The translations under genes were made by a program, and so were the position numbers. The notes below the pieces were generated by a model. It searched no databases, was not told the DNA's origin, and saw only the letters and a list, made by a program, of their open reading frames with translations. Below are positions 35,884 through 39,702 of a stretch of DNA of 39,702 nt, piece by piece. How positions within the stretch are numbered: the stretch's first letter is position 1; every line of letters begins with the position of its first letter. This DNA comes from an uncultured Blautia sp. (lineage in GTDB: Bacteria > Bacillota > Clostridia > Lachnospirales > Lachnospiraceae), in assembly GCA_946545425.1 (NCBI GenBank), contig CAMNNM010000002.1, forward strand, positions 1-39,702, given 5' to 3'.

Positions 35884-37560
35884 TTGGAAATTATGACCAT
35901 TGATGCAAAAATGCTTTCAAAAATGTTCCTGTCCGGAGCCAGAAATCTTGAAGCAAAAAAGGAATGGATCAATGAATTGAATGTATTTCCTGTTCCGGAC
36001 GGAGACACAGGAACCAACATGAGCATGACAATCCTTTCGGCTGCTTCCGAGGTATCTTCCCTTGGACAGGATGTGGACATGGACACCCTGTGCAAAGCCA
36101 TTTCTTCGGGTTCCCTCCGTGGAGCAAGAGGAAATTCGGGCGTGATCCTTTCGCAGCTTCTGAGAGGACTTACCCGTACATTCCGTACGGAAACGGTTCT
36201 TGATCCGATCCTGATCGCCAAGGGCTTTGAACGGGCTGTCGAGACTGCCTACAAGGCGGTCATGAAGCCGAAGGAAGGCACGATTCTTACGGTCGCCAGG
36301 GAGGCCGCCCTGACAGCGGCCGATACAGCTGCCGATACACCGGATCTTGAGACCTTCTTCCGTGGGATCCTGGCTTCTGCCGAGGAGACTCTTCAGAAAA
36401 CGCCGGAAATGCTTCCGGTGCTGAAGGAGGCGGGCGTGGTCGATTCCGGCGGTCAGGGCCTGGTGGAGGTACTCCGGGGTGCCTTCGACGCATATATGGG
36501 CAAGGAGATCGACTACTCAAGTTTTACCCCTTCCGGTGCCCCCAAGGTACTGAAGATATCAAAAGAAGCAGAAGAAGAGATCAAATTCGGATACTGTACC
36601 GAATGCATCGTGCTGCTGAACAGACCGCTTTCCGACGACGAAGTGCATGAGTTCAAGGCATTCCTGAATTCCATCGGCGATTCCATCGTTCTGGTGGCGG
36701 ACGACGAGCTGGTAAAGATCCACGTGCATACGAACCATCCGGGGCAGGTTTTTGAAAAAGGTCTGACATATGGGGCTCTTTCCCGCATCAAAGTCGATAA
36801 CATGCGGGAGGAGCATCAGGAAAAGCTGTTCAAGGATTCGCAGAAGCTTGCAAAAGAGCAGGCTGAGGCAGACGCTGCCAGAGAAAACGCAGGTCCCCGG
36901 AAGGACACCGGGTTCATTGCTGTAGCGGCCGGTGAAGGACTTTCCGATATTTTCCGTGATCTGGGGGCCGATTATATCATTGAAGGCGGCCAGACAATGA
37001 ATCCCAGCACGGAAGACATGCTGAACGCCATTGCCCGTGTCAATGCCGACCATATTTATATTCTGCCTAATAACAAAAACATTATTCTCGCGGCAAACCA
37101 GGCTCAGGAGCTGACCGATGACAAGGATATTCTTGTTGTCCCGACCAGAACCATCCCTCAGGGCATCACAGCCATGATCAGCTATGAAGAGGGCGTTCCG
37201 GCTGATGAAAATCTCCGGATCATGTCCGAGTCGGCGTCCAATGTAAAAACTGGTCAGGTTACCTATGCGGTGAGGGACACCCGTCTTGACGAAAAGGATA
37301 TTCACGAAGGCGACTTTATGGGAATCGGCGATTCCGGCATCCTTTCGGCCGGCAGAGAAAAGCTTCAGGTCGCGCTTGAGACCGTGGATTCCATCGTCAG
37401 CGAAGACACCGAAATCCTCAGCGTATATTATGGCGAGGATATCACAGAGGAAGAGGCAGAGCTGTTCAGACAGAAGATTTCGGAAAGCTTCCCGGACATC
37501 GAAGTGGAAGTAAACTATGGCGGTCAGCCTGTATACTATTATATCATATCTGCAGAATGA
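35884..37560 (+). CDS. DAK2 domain fatty acid kinase-like protein (YloV/FakA)
   Basis: LNVFPVPDGDTGTNMSMTI, SLRGARGNSGVILSQLLRGL, VVDSGGQGLVEVLRG; TTG 35884 (or ATG 35893). Confidence 0.92.
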   Translation: MEIMTIDAKMLSKMFLSGARNLEAKKEWINELNVFPVPDGDTGTNMSMTILSAASEVSSLGQDVDMDTLCKAISSGSLRGARGNSGVILSQLLRGLTRTFRTETVLDPILIAKGFERAVETAYKAVMKPKEGTILTVAREAALTAADTAADTPDLETFFRGILASAEETLQKTPEMLPVLKEAGVVDSGGQGLVEVLRGAFDAYMGKEIDYSSFTPSGAPKVLKISKEAEEEIKFGYCTECIVLLNRPLSDDEVHEFKAFLNSIGDSIVLVADDELVKIHVHTNHPGQVFEKGLTYGALSRIKVDNMREEHQEKLFKDSQKLAKEQAEADAARENAGPRKDTGFIAVAAGEGLSDIFRDLGADYIIEGGQTMNPSTEDMLNAIARVNADHIYILPNNKNIILAANQAQELTDDKDILVVPTRTIPQGITAMISYEEGVPADENLRIMSESASNVKTGQVTYAVRDTRLDEKDIHEGDFMGIGDSGILSAGREKLQVALETVDSIVSEDTEILSVYYGEDITEEEAELFRQKISESFPDIEVEVNYGGQPVYYYIISAE

Positions 37561-39614
37561 AAGAAAAACTGACGGATCTGAAGGGGATCGGAGAGAAAAG
37601 CGCCGCTCTATTTGAGAAGGCCGGCATTTTCTCCCCTTCAGATCTTCTGGCTTATTATCCGAGAAATTATGAATATTATGAAGCCCCCGTACCCGTCGCT
37701 GACGCGAGGGAGGGGGAAATCGTGCCGGTCAGGGCCTGTGCCGCTTCCAATATAAGCGTCTCAAGTCATGGCCGTCTTTCTGTTGCGGCGTGCCGCCTTC
37801 AGGATTCGTCGGGCACCATTTCCGCCGTATGGTATCATGCCCCCTATGTACGAAGCATGATAAAAAAAGGACTGTATTATGTTTTCCGCGGAAAGATTTC
37901 CCTGAAAAGAAATCAGAGAGTTCTGGAGCATCCTGTCATTTATTCTCTGAAAAACTATGAGGAGCTGCAGGGCACCATGCTGCCCGTATACCATCTGACA
38001 CGGGGACTCACGGATAAAATGGTAAGAAAAGCCGTACAGCAGGTGCTGTCCGAGGTTCCTTTGCAGAAAGAGTATCTTCCGGAGGAGATCCGGGAACAGT
38101 TCCAGCTGGCAGACGAAAACTTTGCCCTTCAATGCATTCATTTTCCGGTGAACAGAGATGCGCTTGCCGCCGCTCATAAAAGACTTGTTTTTGATGAATT
38201 CTTTCTGTTCATGCTTTCCGTACAACGGCTGAGATCCGAAAGAATGACCCTCTGCAATCATTTCCGGATGAAGCCCTCCTGGCGGACGGAGAAGACCATT
38301 GAAAATCTTCCTTACAGTCTGACAAAGGCGCAGCAGAATGTCTGGAGCGAGATCGAAAGAGACCTCTGCGGCAGCACGGTCATGTCAAGGCTTCTGCAGG
38401 GAGATGTGGGCAGCGGAAAAACGATCCTTGCTTTTCTTTCCATGATCCTTGCGGAGGAAAACGGTCTTCAGTCTGTTCTGATGGTCCCGACAGAAGTACT
38501 CGCAAGACAGCATTATGAATCTCTTGTCAGGCTGCTGTCTGATAACGGAGATGACCCGGACCATGTAGTACTGCTTACCGGCTCCGTCACGGCGGCGGAA
38601 CGGCGAAGATGCTATGCCATGATCGAATCAGGAGAAGCCCACATGATCATCGGCACGCACGCCCTGATCCAGAAAAAAGTGCCCTATACTGACAGACTTG
38701 GGCTTGTGATCACCGATGAGCAGCACAGGTTCGGCGTCCGGCAGAGAGAATATCTGGCGGACCGCGACAAGCCTCCGCATGTGCTGGTCATGAGTGCGAC
38801 GCCCATTCCGCGGACGTTGGCGATCATCCTGTATGGTGACCTGGATCTTTCAATCCTGAACCAGATGCCGTCTGACAGAAAACCGGTAAAGAACTGCGTG
38901 GTAGGGCCATCGTACAGACCAAAGGCATACCGTTTTATTGAAAACCAGGTACGGGAAGGTCATCAGGCCTATGTGATCTGTCCTCTTGTGGAAGAGTCCG
39001 ATCAGACAGAGGCCGAAAATGTAACGGATTACAGCAGAAATCTCCAGGATAATCTCCCTCCGGACATTGTAGTCGCGTCATTGCACGGGCGTATGAAAGC
39101 ATCCGAAAAGAACCGGATCATGGAGGCGTTTGCAAAAGGGGAAATACAGGTACTTGTCTCCACAACCGTCGTGGAGGTGGGAGTCAACGTTCCCAATGCG
39201 ACGGTCATGATGATCGAGGATTCCCAGAGGTACGGCCTCGCGCAGCTTCATCAGCTGCGCGGACGCATCGGAAGAGGTGCGGATCAGTCGTATTGTATTT
39301 TTATAAACTCGGATGAAGGCGAGGAAAGCTCCCGGAGACTGGATATCATGAACAGATCCAACGACGGTTTTCTTATCGCCGAGGAGGATCTGAAGCTGAG
39401 AGGACCCGGTGAATTATTCGGCGTCCGCCAGAGCGGAGAGATGTCCTTCCGGATCGGAAATATATACCGGGACGCCGAAATTCTGAAGGCAGCGGGAGAA
39501 GCCGCCTCCTGGGTCATGGAACTGGACCCGGAGCTTTCTCTGCCGCAGCACGAAATACTCCGAAGCAGACTGAATAAAGTTCTTGTTGAGGAAAACTGTA
39601 TACCAGGAATGTAA
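37557..39614 (+). CDS. recG: ATP-dependent DNA helicase RecG
   Basis: LKGIGEKSAALFEKAGI, LLQGDVGSGKTILAFLSM, DEQHRFGVRQRE, VLVMSATPIPRTLA, QLRGRIGRG. Confidence 0.96.
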   Translation: MKEKLTDLKGIGEKSAALFEKAGIFSPSDLLAYYPRNYEYYEAPVPVADAREGEIVPVRACAASNISVSSHGRLSVAACRLQDSSGTISAVWYHAPYVRSMIKKGLYYVFRGKISLKRNQRVLEHPVIYSLKNYEELQGTMLPVYHLTRGLTDKMVRKAVQQVLSEVPLQKEYLPEEIREQFQLADENFALQCIHFPVNRDALAAAHKRLVFDEFFLFMLSVQRLRSERMTLCNHFRMKPSWRTEKTIENLPYSLTKAQQNVWSEIERDLCGSTVMSRLLQGDVGSGKTILAFLSMILAEENGLQSVLMVPTEVLARQHYESLVRLLSDNGDDPDHVVLLTGSVTAAERRRCYAMIESGEAHMIIGTHALIQKKVPYTDRLGLVITDEQHRFGVRQREYLADRDKPPHVLVMSATPIPRTLAIILYGDLDLSILNQMPSDRKPVKNCVVGPSYRPKAYRFIENQVREGHQAYVICPLVEESDQTEAENVTDYSRNLQDNLPPDIVVASLHGRMKASEKNRIMEAFAKGEIQVLVSTTVVEVGVNVPNATVMMIEDSQRYGLAQLHQLRGRIGRGADQSYCIFINSDEGEESSRRLDIMNRSNDGFLIAEEDLKLRGPGELFGVRQSGEMSFRIGNIYRDAEILKAAGEAASWVMELDPELSLPQHEILRSRLNKVLVEENCIPGM

Positions 39615-39702
39615 AGAAAAACGGGAAGATAACGAACAGATTCGTCTCGTTGAGTGTAAAAGCAAATTCTACATGTAAAGTTAAATTCCACAGTGAAGAC
39701 TA

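Noticed and set aside
36559-37305. 248-aa minus-strand ORF opposite DAK2/YloV
   Set aside because: Antisense shadow ORF without supporting features.
1-39702. CRISPR arrays, transposons, prophage, tRNA/rRNA genes
   Set aside because: No periodic direct repeats with spacers, transposase or integrase ORFs, or tRNA/rRNA-like sequences were recognised by eye; a formal tool scan would be needed for certainty.

Overview
The window is a gene-dense, mostly + strand stretch of a Firmicutes (Clostridia, probably Lachnospiraceae-like) chromosome. Assignments come from reading the translated ORFs; no database search was run. Contents in order: EF-G C-terminus (partial); rqcH/NFACT (-); yicC; remA; gmk; rpoZ; rimO; pgsA; cinA C-terminal domain; rnhA; tyrS; alaS; rpsU; metallophosphoesterase; scpA; scpB; a zinc-dependent phospholipase C-like protein; a five-gene biotin-dependent Na+-pumping decarboxylase cluster with two different carboxyltransferases; a HI0933-type flavoprotein; cmk; ispH; rpsA; a YprB-like RNase H-fold exonuclease (-); ruvA; ruvB; zapA; peptidase U32; an FtsW/RodA protein; a class B PBP; Nudix; a small protein of unknown function; DUF2953; gerW/ytfJ; rpmB (-); Asp23/YloU; YloV/DAK2; recG. 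I found no mobile element, CRISPR array, rRNA, tRNA or defence island. I do not see a clear previously undescribed system; this looks largely like core genome. The observations most worth a second look are: the dual-carboxyltransferase decarboxylase operon; a sharp ~100-bp island of about 20% GC inside ispH; an RNAP omega subunit with a long acidic tail; several perfect palindromes or hairpins placed at promoters; and a ZapA with an exact 42-nt-period coiled-coil extension.
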